Below, piece by piece: positions 1 through 11,898 of a DNA stretch of 64,000 nucleotides (position 1 is the first letter of the stretch; every line of letters starts with the position of its first letter). The stretch covers positions 62,001 to 126,000 of the forward strand of contig JAMYHX010000006.1 of NCBI GenBank assembly GCA_025529335.1, read 5' to 3'. Source of the DNA: Rhizopus sp. PT2906 (Eukaryota; Mucoromycota; Mucoromycetes; Mucorales; Rhizopodaceae). The notes beneath the pieces are model-generated. The model worked only from the letters and a program-made list of their open reading frames with translations, was not told where the DNA came from and made no database searches. The position numbers and the translations under genes are program-made.

Positions 1-1514
1 AGCTGTCAGTACCACGGGCGCTTCATTTGTCACACGAACGGTATCGACCAACATGAGAGCGTAGGTCTTGCCACGGTCATCCTTTGCCTTAGGATTAACA
101 AGATCAGAGAATCCGACTTGAACATTAATGATCATTCCGTTCTTCAGTTCTCGGTTGTTTTTAGCGTTCAGTACATAATTTGCTTCACGGAATTCAATGC
201 CCATGCCAAATCCAACGTTTTTGGTAAAGTTCTTTTCAAGATCGGGGCGCTTGGCTCGAACGAGAGAGATAGCGCGTTGATAGATATCCTTGATCTTGAC
301 ACCATCACGGATAGAATCCAAGACTTTGTTTTGAACTTCAAGTAAAAATTCATAATTCTTTTCTTGTACTTTGGTAGGATCAATAAGGAACGTACGACCA
401 ATGTTGGAACAATAAAATTTGTATCGCAGACCGAGACTGCAGATGATAACACCGGGATAAAGCTTTTCGTTATTCGATGCTGCGGATGATCTCAAGTCGA
501 ATTTTCCACCGCTCTGAATAATGGGTGTATAGCACCAATCCAAATCCTTATCGTTATCAACCTATTTCAAACCATAAGTCTTTATCCTGATTTTTACTCT
601 CTCTCTCTATCTCTTACTTCTGGTGGAAGTTTAATACGAGACAGCATATTTGGATCTTCCAACACTTCCTCCGTATTACTGCTTAACTTTTCATGAGTAA
701 TTGGCTTTTCCTCATCAATCAGAGTAGACATTTCAGGAACAAAATAATACTGCATCACATTCGAGCTGACCTTGGCTGCTGTTCTGACGTTTCTCTATAC
801 TACATTTAGATGACAAAAAAAATTAAACCAAATGCACGTACCACTTCCTCTTCATCCTTTTCAGCCAAACAAACACCAATCGCAGCTGATATATCAATTT
901 CTTCATAGTTTTTCTTGAACGTCTCACATGCTTTCTTCCACTCTTCAATATTCTTGCCGCTGAATTTATCTTTGACGACTACGCCAACTCGTTTCTTTAC
1001 AATATAAGACAATCATTTCAAAAAATAGCGTTTCTAAAAACTTACATTGTTCAAGTCTTCAATGACTGATTTATACAATTCAATATTTTCTTCCAAGTTC
1101 TTTCCACGACGAATCACATTGACAGGTATTTGCTTATCGCCTTGTTTAACAGTTTCAATAGCATCTGCCTTTTTATGACTACAGACGACTGTCACTTGGT
1201 TTGGTTTGATGATCCAAAGTGTTTGGAAGAAAGGATGACCTAGCAACCAAGTCTAACAGAGGAATTAGATGTGAAATGTAAAAAACTTTATAATTTACTT
1301 GAAGCGCAATAGATTTTCTATATGGATTTTCAAAATCATCGTCTCCAATAACGAGTGCAATAGCGTCAACATTTTGAAATGATTCAGTATCCGTCTATGT
1401 ATATATTTTAGGATTGATTCATGTGCTTGTTTTTTTTGTATGGTTTACCTTCCACTTGGAAGCTAAATATCTTAATCTTCGATGAAATCGTTTGTAGTCT
1501 AATTGGACTGACAT
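1..1514 (-). CDS. SPT16: FACT complex subunit Spt16, N-terminal part, cut by window edge
   Basis: The spliced minus-strand product reads as the N-terminal half of Spt16, the large subunit of the FACT histone chaperone that takes apart and rebuilds nucleosomes during transcription and replication. The start ATG (1512-1514) is followed by a short exon ending at 1449. Intron 1 spans 1395-1448, and the next exon carries a conserved GDDDFENPYRKS stretch. Further exons give the aminopeptidase-like (pita-bread) domain, including LLGHPFFQTLW, GVVVKDKFSGKN and the later GFGMGIEFRE region. In this family the M24-like fold is catalytically dead and binds histones. The gene continues beyond position 1, so the dimerisation, middle and acidic C-terminal parts are missing here. 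It lies in tandem with the MED16 gene, 169 bp from that gene's stop. The identification is firm; exon limits were read by eye. Confidence 0.93.
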
Positions 1515-1683
1515 GTCTGATTTTAGTATAAAAAAGAAAAAAAAAAAAAAAAAAAAAGAGAGAGAAAGAAAGGGAAAACCCGCGTTTAAACTATTTTTAA
1601 AAAAAGAAGTCATAGCATAGAAACACACACACACGCGCGTCGCGCCTATTTTTTTATATATTTAAACTGCGCATTGTCATGAA

Positions 1684-4460
1684 TTAAACAAACACTCCGC
1701 CACATACACATCTTCGCCCTAAACTTTGATACCATGAAGCAGAAGAAGTAGGATCCAAGAGATCAGACTCGGTATGAACAGGTAATATATGTTGATGACA
1801 TCTATAATAATAATAAGCAAAAGAAAAAGAAATACAAGATATCCTTACCGAATACATAGATGTGTCTTTACATGGTCTCCAAGGGATCTTTTTCGAATGG
1901 GATCGTATGCAGCAAGTATCTCTTTTTCAATATAAATACATGGTTTGACACATTTATCTTTATATTTTAAAGACACTTGTTGAAGTTTAGGTATTGAGTA
2001 GCCTTGTAAAGTAGATGTCAAGAGTAGAGACCATCTATTACTGACTATAGAATATATAGTTTATATACACGCTGTTGAGCTATGCATCTATACATACCTT
2101 TTGTATTTGCTTCTAGATGACTCAAATCATTTAATAAATCAACGACTTGACTGATTGTAACCGGTGGCTCCTTTTGTAGATTATCAGTGTACTGCTGTAG
2201 TAATGACTGTGATTCGGGCAGATGGTCTAGTTGGTAAGTAGCGCTACTTGCAAAAGTTATAAAGTGTGGAATGAATGTCAATATCTTTTTCAGATAGTCT
2301 CTAGATTCTTTATGCAAGAATAATACGGCATGGACTGGCTTTTGATACATCATTTCTTCTAATATAAAGAGATAAGAAAACAATCTATATATCATTCAAT
2401 AAAACTTGCCTGATATCGGATGCTTTTCTGAGTGAAGTAGAATATTCCATTCATGTAGAATCCATTTGAGAAAATCAAATATCCATGTTGTTAATATCAC
2501 AAGCGACCAAAGGCTATTGGGGTCAAATTCCAAATGAACACTTGTTTCTTTGCTCAATGCCTTTTCTATATCCTCATAGTTTGACGTACAACTGGCAATG
2601 AAACTATCGAGTATGATCGGTAACTGAACTGCTCTGGACAGGTTGGTACTCTGAACATGTTTTGCTGGGAATTCGTTAAACGTAGCCAGAGCTAATCCGT
2701 AGCCCTTTTGTAATGCACCCAAGTTCCACTCTTCATCGCCCTCATGGTGCTGTTCATACATCTTCAAGACATCTTGCATGATCTCTAATGGTATGTCTGT
2801 TTTTGATACTTTGCTTATTCTTGATACTTCCGATATTAAATCTGTACTGTCTGTGTTGTTCAATAAACATTGGACCAATTTGAGACGTAGATGTTTTACT
2901 ATATATATACTAAAATAAGAACCCCTTTTGTTGGTGTGGCTTTCATTTACCTTGCTGTTCGTTCAACGCGTCATCTGTTATTCTTGCTACACCTATTTTA
3001 CCTGATGCATACATATATACTATATGCGTCTCATTGGCCGAAAAGACAATGTCACTGATAGTGTCTTTTTTGGGTTGAACAACACACCAGAATCGAGGAT
3101 CAAAGGAAGGTGTTTCATTGCTTTTTAATAATCCATGATTTGATATTTCTAAATGTATGCTCCCATCTGATAACCCCACTACTAGGTTTCCATCCTGTGT
3201 ACACTTTAAGCATGTAATAAACTTGGCATCTATCGGTATCTCTGATGTCAAAGAGAGTGTCTACAGCAAATAAATGAGGAATGTTTTGTATATCAAAAGC
3301 AAACTTACGGCATGTTTAGCAGAGATGGTGCCAATGTTCAAGTTCAAAGACTGATCCACCGTGCTCAGCTCCCAGTGTTGAATATATGATTTAAATGTTT
3401 GATCCGACTTTTCTATTGTGGTATATTTAGTAGTACACCTTTCCAATATGTTATCGACCCTACCTCCTAAGCCTAGATAGAGCTCTAGGTTGACTCCTGT
3501 CTTAAAGACCATTTGAGTGACATGAGCCTTTTCCAAAAGACAAACATTCGCTACTTGCTTTCGTCTGATCGCTCCTTTCTTGTCTACGGTCGGAAATTTG
3601 ATGTCGAGCGAATACAGTTGGATTTCCTTTGTTTGACAAGACACAGAGTGTGTTGCAAGATAGATAGTGTTGTCGATGGATGTTATAGCTGCATGGGATA
3701 TACGTTGCCAGTCGTCAATGCCAGAAAGGGACATACTGTAACAACTCGCGTCGGATCGTCTAATATCGCGTCTTCCTGTACTTGGGATATGTGCACTAAA
3801 ACTTGAAAAGATGGCACCATTACGTTGATAATGAACTGTGATCTCTCCATGTACTGTTATTGTGATGAATCCAAGATAACCAAACGGATTCTTTAAGCAA
3901 TTCTTGAATTCGCGAACGAGTTTGTCTTGGTCAGAAATGTACTACTTTTTTTATAAGAATGTTTTCAAAAAGTACGTTATTGTTCTACCTCACGTTCAGC
4001 ATCTAACCAGTGAAATGCAGCTAAAGGTTGTTTCAAGTGAGTGTTGTAGAGTAACTTGTCAACTGGCCCCTGTTATTTTTTGAAATGAGATTGCTTGTAG
4101 TAAATTATACAAAATATGTATTTTTACTTGAATTTGCCATAAAGCCAATTGTCCCGTCTCATCAATAGACGCAAACGTGTTTCCCTTTTTATTCCACTGC
4201 AAATGAGTAATTGCATATTGTTTATGAAAGTTTTCTATTAATTCAATACGTCTCTTTTGAATCAATGCATAATTGTACAAGTTGCCTGTGATCCAATTGA
4301 CTTGACTTGGTATTGGCTCACTTGGCACTGATATAAGAATATTTTGTTTGGATATGGATAATGCTTGTGGTGCTTGCTTAAAGGTGAGTGATGAAAAAAT
4401 AAAGGCATCAGAGTATTTGGCTGTCTTGTCTGTCTTTTGTCTCTTCACCAGTTGAACCAT
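1684..4460 (-). CDS. MED16: Mediator complex subunit 16 (Sin4/MED16)
   Basis: This multi-exon gene encodes roughly 760 residues. The N-terminal half has WD40-like beta-propeller sequence (for example THLQWNKKGNTFASIDETGQLALWQ near residues 80-110, and LKCTQDGNLVVGLSDGSIHLE further on). The C-terminal half is alpha-helical. The protein ends in a conserved cysteine/tryptophan signature, WYQSLGRRCVCGGVFV, which matches the zinc-ribbon-like tail typical of MED16. MED16 sits in the tail module of Mediator and relays activator signals to RNA polymerase II in the nucleus. The ATG at 4458-4460 faces the F-BAR gene at 4621, so the two share a promoter of about 160 bp rich in A/T tracts. The TAA is at 1684-1686. 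The call rests on overall architecture and the C-terminal signature. Confidence 0.85.
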
Positions 4461-4620
4461 TTCTAAAAAAAAAAGAAAGAAAAAAGAGAGAGTCTATTTT
4501 TAAATCTCTTGTGAAATAGTCCCCCCGTCTTTTAGGAAAAAAAAAAGAAAGGAAATCAAAAGAAGCCCTTTTTTTTCTTCTATTATATATTCTTTTTTTT
4601 TTTACTATTGTTTATTATTA

Positions 4621-7600
4621 ATGACTACTAACGCATTACATATGCAAATATCTCCTGGTTCAAACTTTGCAGATGCCTTTTGGGTATAAATATGTAGCTG
4701 TTTATTTAACATGGACTAACATACTATATAGGACGACAATTTTAAAGGTGTTGATATTATATTCAATCGTCTAAAAAGGTCAAAGGAGACTTGTGAAGAA
4801 ATAAAACGATTATATGAGTCAAGGTTTACAATACAACCAAACAAAAAAGGAGCTTTTTTTATTTACATTGTGTCTTTAGAGCTCAAATTGAACAAGAATA
4901 TGGTGAAAGACTTTTAAAGCTAGCAGCAACATCTAGAGTTGGAGAACATGAAGAAGGTAGCTTTGCAGAGACGCTATCTCGTATTCCTTCTACATTGGAA
5001 ACAACAGGTCGAGCTCATATTGACTTGGCTCAGCAATTGAGAGATCATCTTGAAATACCGCTGGACGGGTTTCTTAAGGAACAACGAGAGATTCGCAAAT
5101 CGGTAGGATGGATCACATAAAAAAAAAGACTTAAAATTAATCCCTTCTTTTTTGTATCCTATAGCAACACACACAAATTGAAAATCTAAGACAATTGAAA
5201 AATTTACATGAAGCCGAGGTTGCACGAGTAAGTGGATGAGGTTAACATGATATCTGCAGTACTTAGTGTATATATAGGCAAGAGAATACTATTCTAATGA
5301 AAGCACAAAGTTAATGTCACTCGAAAAGCATTTTACAGTCGAAGTAAGTACTTGAATTCATCTTGATCTGTCTCTTGTCTCACCTCCCCCTTCCTTAGAT
5401 GGAAAAAGAGATTGAGGAGCAACGAAAATTGGTGACTATTGCTGGTAAAATATAATAATAAAAAGGAAAGAGAATACGTGTTGTAACTATTAAAACAGAA
5501 CAGTTGTATAGAAGAGCAGTTGATAACCTGAATGCTGTGAACGAAAGATGGATTTGTGATTGGAAGCATAGTGCTGATATACATCAAGAAATGGAAGTCA
5601 AAAGAATTACTTATTTAAGAAGCACCCTTTGGACGTAAATAATACATCAAAGCCACGCATACATTGAATAATAACAAGTTTATAAATAGATTTGCCAACA
5701 TGTTGACAAGTACATTCAATATTGATGAAGAAGTAAGCAACTTGTGTATACTAAAAGGAAATATTTATTCACATAAGAAAACAGTGTTGTGATAGAATAC
5801 GTGCTGCTTTAGAAATCACTGATGTTCAAAAGGACATTACTGATTTTGTTCAATGCCACAGAACTGGATCAAAACTTCCATGTGAGTAACTAAAAATAGA
5901 CTTTTTGTTACATTCTTAACCAATGTTGTTGTAGCTCCTATCCCTTATGAATCATTTTATAAACCTGTCAAGCGAGAAATCTATTCACAACAACCATCCA
6001 AGGAATCACTCACTCACAGCGTTACTGTATTAACAAACCCTGACGAGGAATTAAAATCAGTGGATCATCAGCTTCAGCAATTAGAACAACTACAGACGCC
6101 AAGACTTGAACCTGCAAATGACCCGCCATTAACAGGTGCCACTGTGTCGACACATAGCCATGTCAGTAGCGCAATGAAAGAAGTAGAGCAGATGCTGAAT
6201 CAGACTCATGATAGCTCAAACACCGAAAACTATAACTTGGCCGTACATGAATCAACCGATGGATTTTCAGCTGATATCTGTAATGCATTGGGAATAAAAG
6301 AAACTCAGGACGCTACATCAAAAAATGGCACCGTATCACCTTCACCAAGCCAAAGATCAAAAGAAAGCGGCATAAAATACAAACCCATGCCAAACCCAAG
6401 CTTCACCAGTACACAATTGGAACATGTCGAGACTGACGAAAGACCAGAGAGCGAGACACAACCTGAAAGCAACAAACCAGAAATTCAGCCTGAACCCAAA
6501 AATGAAAATGACGACGACGATGATAAGGAAATAGAAGAATATCAGAGTCGAATGCCTAGACCTCCACCCAAAGATGAAAAGTGGGTTATTTCTTCCATTC
6601 GCAGACCACAACAGGTACCCATCAAGACACCCAATCATGAGGAAGTTCCTAGATCCAACACAGAAAGTCTTTCCCATCACGTATCACCAGCAGAAGATAA
6701 TAAAGGGCATCAACCCAAGGTTCACAAACCTGTCGTCCCTCTTACCATCGAAATCCCAAACCCTGTTAATCCTACCAAGCTTCCTCAATTGGCCGCACAT
6801 CAAGTCATTGAGGACGCCAGACGCCACTCCCAGATGTCTCCTGCCACCATCGAAATGAATCGCCAACAGAATAGAGATGACAACGGAGGTATCCGTCCTG
6901 CACCATGGCAGGATAATGGTATCATGCATCCAGACGACAAGAAAGGTTATATGCCCAACATGAACGGACAGTACCCACCTCCTAACGGATACCACGCCTA
7001 TCATTCACCTGAGCATATCAACAGTCATCCTCGTGGTTCTTCTCTTGCCATGCTTCCCAACCATCAAGATTTCCTCCCTCCTCAACATGCGGCTTACCCA
7101 GAGGAAGAGATCAATAAGAAACGTTCATCCAAAAACAAGGCGGAAGCCACTGGCAAATCAGGAAAGGAGTCAAAGGGAGCTGGAAGATTTTCGCTCTTCT
7201 TTACGGGCAATAAAAAGGACAAGAAAAAGGAAAAGGAAAATCAACAACAGATTCAACCCTATATGCTAGATCATCAACAACGACCACAAAGTCATTATCA
7301 AACGTTAACAAAGGAACCTGTGGAAAAGGATGTGTTTTATAATAATCCTCCTGTTTCTGCGCCTATGCCTCATACAGCCATCAATGGTTCTCATAAATTT
7401 ATCTGCTATGTGAAGGCACAGTGGCCATTTGAAGCAACGGTAAATGTATTTGTATATTTGTAAAACATATTCAACTTACAAAGTAATAGATTGAAGGTGA
7501 AATGTCATTTAGTCAAGATGAAGTGTTGGGTATTCTTCATAAGCAATCAGATGGTTGGTGGCAAGCAGAACGTTTAACAGGTGAAGCAGCCGGACAGAGA

Positions 7601-7642
7601 GGACTTGTGCCTGGAAATTACATGGTGGATGCTCCTCATTAA
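4621..7642 (+). CDS. F-BAR and SH3 domain protein, Cdc15/Hof1/Imp2 type
   Basis: Nine or so small exons at the 5' end encode an F-BAR (FCH) domain: exon 1 ends in FADAFW, followed by GVDIIFNRLKRSKETCEEI and YGERLLKLA. A long, probably disordered, Pro/Gln/Asp-rich linker follows (about residues 330-760, largely one exon from 6060). It has PxxP stretches, an EDDDDDKEIEE-type acidic run and a basic KKDKKKEKE patch. The C-terminus is an SH3 domain split by an intron near 7440-7490 (ALYDF-like KAQWPFEA, DGWWQAE, GLVPGNYM). Fungal proteins of this build bind membrane at the division or septation site and recruit formins and type II myosin partners to the actomyosin ring. Length is about 845 residues. 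It converges with the PI4K gene (121 bp between stops). Which of the Cdc15, Hof1 or Imp2 paralogues it is cannot be decided here. Confidence 0.88.
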
Positions 7643-7763
7643 AAAAAGACATCTTGTATTATATATATATACCATATTCTTACTTTCTTATACGGTGTTA
7701 TTATAAAATATTATACATTAGATCTTTTTTATTAAGTAAGAAAGAGAGGAAAAAAAGGTGGTT

Positions 7764-10700
7764 TTACAGAATTCCCTATAATACATTGTTCAGTATCCCC
7801 CTGAATTGTGTGTATGTATATACTTGCCTGTGAATAGTATTGAAAGGTATCATATAGTCGGGTAAACACGTTACAACAACTGCTCATGATCAGCTTGTCA
7901 ACAAGCTCCTCTGCTTGAGGTTCTGTCAATTGTAATTGAAATCTATCTCGTAGCTGTGCCACCGTAAGATCTCCATTTTGGAAACAAGGTAGTTTAGAGT
8001 CTTTGCACATCATTTCTGTAAGCAGCAGAATGTTTTCGCTGTGCTTACGAACCGCCAAAAACGCTGCCTTCATCAGCGCTTTGTATTCAGCGAATTTCTC
8101 ACCATGGATTCCGCCCAAGATATCGATGTATTCTTGTGGTAATTTGAATGGCGCCATTTCAAATCCAACAGAGCCAGGAGAGTTGGATAACATAAATCCG
8201 AAATCAATATCTATAAAGGGTGTCAATTGTTAATTATACAGAATATTCCCCACTTACGTATCAAATGACCAGCGTCATCAATTAATAAATTACCGTTATG
8301 TCTATCCTTGATTTGTAGTAGGTAACAAGCAATTGAATATCCTGCTAAACTTCTCATAAACGCGTCCTGCGCTTTTATGAACTCATCTGAATCGGGAGGT
8401 CCCCATGACTATATATATAAAAATCAGTTAATAAACCTTTATAATATTTGCTCTAGAGTACCCTCTCAAAGTAATCATATAGCGTAAACACCGCACCCTT
8501 TTCGTTCCACCCTCTTGTATATGCCTCCTTCTTGATAGAATGAATAGATACCGTATTGCGTAAAGTTTCAATCAAGCCAGAGTTATCCGAAGTGACCAAG
8601 ATTCTAAAGCTAAAAAAAAAAAGATGAGGTTGTCTATTCATGTACACAGCCTTTCTCCTTACTATTTCACCCAAACATTGACACCAGTATCTTCCCAAAT
8701 GCGTTGCATCTCGCGTATTAGTTGGATAGCAAATTGCTCCTGTCGAAGATCCGTTCCGTTTTTCACAATGACTGATATAAGTCTCCAATTCGGTAAATGA
8801 CCATAAGGTGAAGACGCACGTAGACGTTCCTTTTTGGCTTCCCAATTTTCAGACAACACAGCAGCTTATTAAAAGTGAGTTACACATGTAGATGACAATT
8901 AACACACTTACCACTTGGATCCTCCTTATTGACAACCCAGGCAACACGCTGCTCATCTTCCAGCATGTCTCCGCCTGCACCTTCTCCTCCTCCTCCACCA
9001 ATACCACTCCCGACACCCTCCGTCTTCATCTTCTTCATCCTTTGTTCTTCCAAAGCCACCATTTCCTGTATAATCTTTTGTCTGATCTGTTCTGTTCCCT
9101 GTCTGAACCTTGGTTTACTGTATCCTATATGGCTGATCGCGCCTTGTTGCAGCTGTGCCAACATCACAGCGGCCGTACGCATACGTTCTGCATAATCATC
9201 TGCGGACCTCGAGTTACGTCGACTGGTTGAAGGGCTCACGGGAGCTCTTTTTTCGACATGCTGGAACGGATGGTGCTCGCCAATGTCTGCAGACACGACC
9301 TGTTCTTTTACTTTGACCGGTAAGGATGCACGTTTTCGATGGACTGGCTTTTTTAATGATTGTCGTTTACGATAGACCACAGAAGAATAACCGTCATCTT
9401 CAAAACTCAATTCGTCATCCAGTACTTCTATCATGAGCAGATAAGGAGCCTAAAAAAAATAAGTACATGACAAAAAAAAAAAGGGCAAGGTCCCATACCC
9501 TTTCTGCCGAGTTCAGCACGACGGCATCGGACGGACTGATGCGCACAATACGGTGATGATAGGGTTTTTCCGTGGTAGCAGGACACCAAAGAGGCAAACA
9601 GATTTCAGCAGGCAAGTTATGGTTCAACAAGGTCAGTTCGGCCTGTAGAGCGCTCATCCGTGCCTCCTTGGGCACAATTACCAGACGTGTGGCAATATCC
9701 ACCAGGGCCAATAAGAACTGCATTTCTGATCTAAAGTAGTTTGAGCGTAGTAGGATTTTTCGGTTTTCGAGGCTCAATTTGGATAATGTCTTTTGTTCAG
9801 ATACTTCTTCATCGCTACTGCTACTACTTGTTTCATGATGACTGTGATCAGAATCATAAGACTCAATGGATGTAGACAGTTTGCTGCTTTTAAAGTATTT
9901 GCGGGATATATCTTCAGATGATGAACAATCTGAGAGAACAGGCGATCGAGGGGCTGTGTTGGTCGGGACCGAGGATTGTCCAAGGGCGGTCAGTTTTGGA
10001 TCAAACACAGATAGGCTCTCGAAGTTTTTATTGCTGTTACTTTTGTCTTCCTGATTGATCTTTAGATTTAACTTTTGCTGAGCTGTTTTGATGTATCTTG
10101 CTACTGAAAATGCCTTCCCACGATGAAGATCTTCAAGAGAAGGGGAGCTTGTGAATGGGTTGAAATGGACATGTTTCTTTTTGGAGACAGATAGGTCGGG
10201 ATGAGAGGCTGACAGATAAGGTTGGTGGTAGGAAGGTGCGATATCGGAAGCAATCGATCGTTTAGCATGATCTGGTTCATTCTCTGGTCTGATCGTGTTG
10301 TCTGTTGTATTTCTTCTCGTGAGTGTTGTCGGTGGATTGGATGCGATGCTCAGTGTTCGGTTCCTTCGACCTTGGGCAATCGCAATCTGTCCTGCAGGTC
10401 GTGTCATCAAAGGTTGTCCGATACCTGCCAGCATGGCGCCGATACCTACGATGGCAGGTAATACGTTTTCTTTGACCTTTTGGTTAGGTAAAGGCGGGGC
10501 TCTGGATGTGCCATCATTGTGTTCGTCTGAAAAGACAATGGCTTGACATTTATTCAAGACCCGTTTACACAACTCGAATGAGCCTCCGGACGGATTGGCA
10601 GACAGATCAGAAAGGTATGCTTGTAAATACCAAAGTGACTAAATAATGATGATCAGAGCTAAAGTTGATAAAGAAACAATAGTTACCATAATCGCCATAT

Positions 10701-10991
10701 GTGTTGATTTTTCACACATGTCTATTATGAAACACTCGAGAGCCACTGATTCTGATGGTTTGGTGATCAAAAGGTGTCTATAAGGTGTAAGCAAAAGTTC
10801 CTAAACAATGGATACACTTACATTAATTGGGGTAAAAAGAACTCGATTTCAGATATGGGGAACTTTTTTAGCTCGGCACAGAGGTAGTGTTGAATACCAA
10901 CATTATCAGAATATCGAAATAAGTAGGATACGGCTATCCATGAGTTAAAAAACTCGGAAGTAAATAATCGTAACAAGAGTGCATTAGACAT
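7764..10991 (-). CDS. PIK1: Type III phosphatidylinositol 4-kinase beta (Pik1)
   Basis: The enzyme makes PI4P at the Golgi and nucleus. The N-terminus (MSNALLLRLFTSEFFNSW, ATG at 10989-10991) matches the PIK/LKU helical region of Pik1/PI4KB. It is followed by a Ser/Thr-rich regulatory middle with SSSSSDEEVSE-like runs. The kinase N-lobe lies around 8600-9450 (LLMIEVLDDELSFEDD; VKxxDDLRQEQ-type sequence near 8750). The C-lobe near 8100-8300 carries IDNAGHLIHIDFGF-type sequence, seen as IDIDFGFMLSNSPG. The 3' end uses a GC-AG intron (7776-7827) that joins YYSQ to GIL and stop at 7764-7766. This restores the family's usual short C-terminus; without splicing an unrelated 28-residue tail would result. 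Length is about 950 residues. The gene diverges from the SNF2 gene across 907 bp. Confidence 0.93.
7776..7827 (-). other. GC-AG intron, last intron of the PI4K gene
   Basis: The 52-nt intron starts CAG|GCAAGT and ends TATAG|GG on the minus strand. Removing it joins codons ...YYSQ|GIL-stop, the C-terminus expected for the Pik1/PI4KB family. GC-AG introns are normally accompanied by an otherwise perfect donor consensus, as here. Spliced reads would confirm it. Confidence 0.8.
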
Positions 10992-11898
10992 TTATATTCT
11001 ATGTTTAAGCTTAGGTTATGGAACATGAAGAGATCTCTAAATATTACCAGTGTTTGTTTTTCTTTATGGTCACTTGAAGGTTCCACTTGTAAATCAAGCC
11101 CTTATATTTTTGCTTGAATAAAGAGAAAAAAAAAAAAAAAAAAAAAAAAAAAAGCAGATGAGTAGATGTAAAGAAAGCAAATATTACAGAACCTAAATTT
11201 GGACGATTAGAAAAATTGAACTTAAAACTTTGTGTACACACCAAAAGATACTTGTATCCCCTCAATTGCTTAAGCGATCACTTTAGCGGGGGAGGATTTT
11301 CTTTATTTTTTTCCATTTGAACACTGAGGGAGCATATGAGTTACGGCCAGTCTCTTGTAAGTTGAGCAAGATTTTCAAGTTACACACTGCTGCCAGATCA
11401 CAGTTCCATAATTTGACTTTTTTGCTTTATGTCTATAGTATGGTTCAACTATCTTGTAACTTTTCCTTTTTACAATCAAAGGACACAATGTTCATGCATA
11501 CATAACAAACCCGTTCTTTTTTTTTTTTCAACATTCGAATACTTATTTTTGATTGGCTCATGGGATTCAAAGCAGGAGCAGATCAATCTCCCATACTATA
11601 GACAAATATCAAGGACAGACTCAATCGGTGGGTTTCAATAAACGTTGACCCTCAAACGTTCATCTTTTTAAATTCTGCATTTTACATCAAAAGCTGTACT
11701 ACAGAAATATTAGCCTTTATAATAATTCAGTCATTGTGGGCCAGCGAATAACAATGGCTTACTCTATTCCTTATAAAAGATGTCACTTGTGCAAAATACA
11801 AGACGATCGGTCTGTGACTGAATCAAGAACGATAGAAAAAAAAAAAAGTTTAAAACGCAGTTTGACAACTTTCTCTCTCTTTTTTTTCTCTTTTCGAC
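10992..11898. promoter_or_regulatory. Divergent promoter region between PI4K and LSH-type genes
   Basis: No convincing gene is seen in these 907 bp. They contain a run of about 28 A at 11127-11154, a T-run near 11518-11530, and pyrimidine-rich sequence (CTCTCTTTTTTTT) just before the SNF2 ATG, as is common upstream of fungal start codons. Short open frames here lack coding character. The region presumably drives both flanking genes. Confidence 0.5.

Noticed and set aside
6357..7004. Antisense frames across the F-BAR gene linker
   Set aside because: Shadows of a low-complexity coding exon in another frame.
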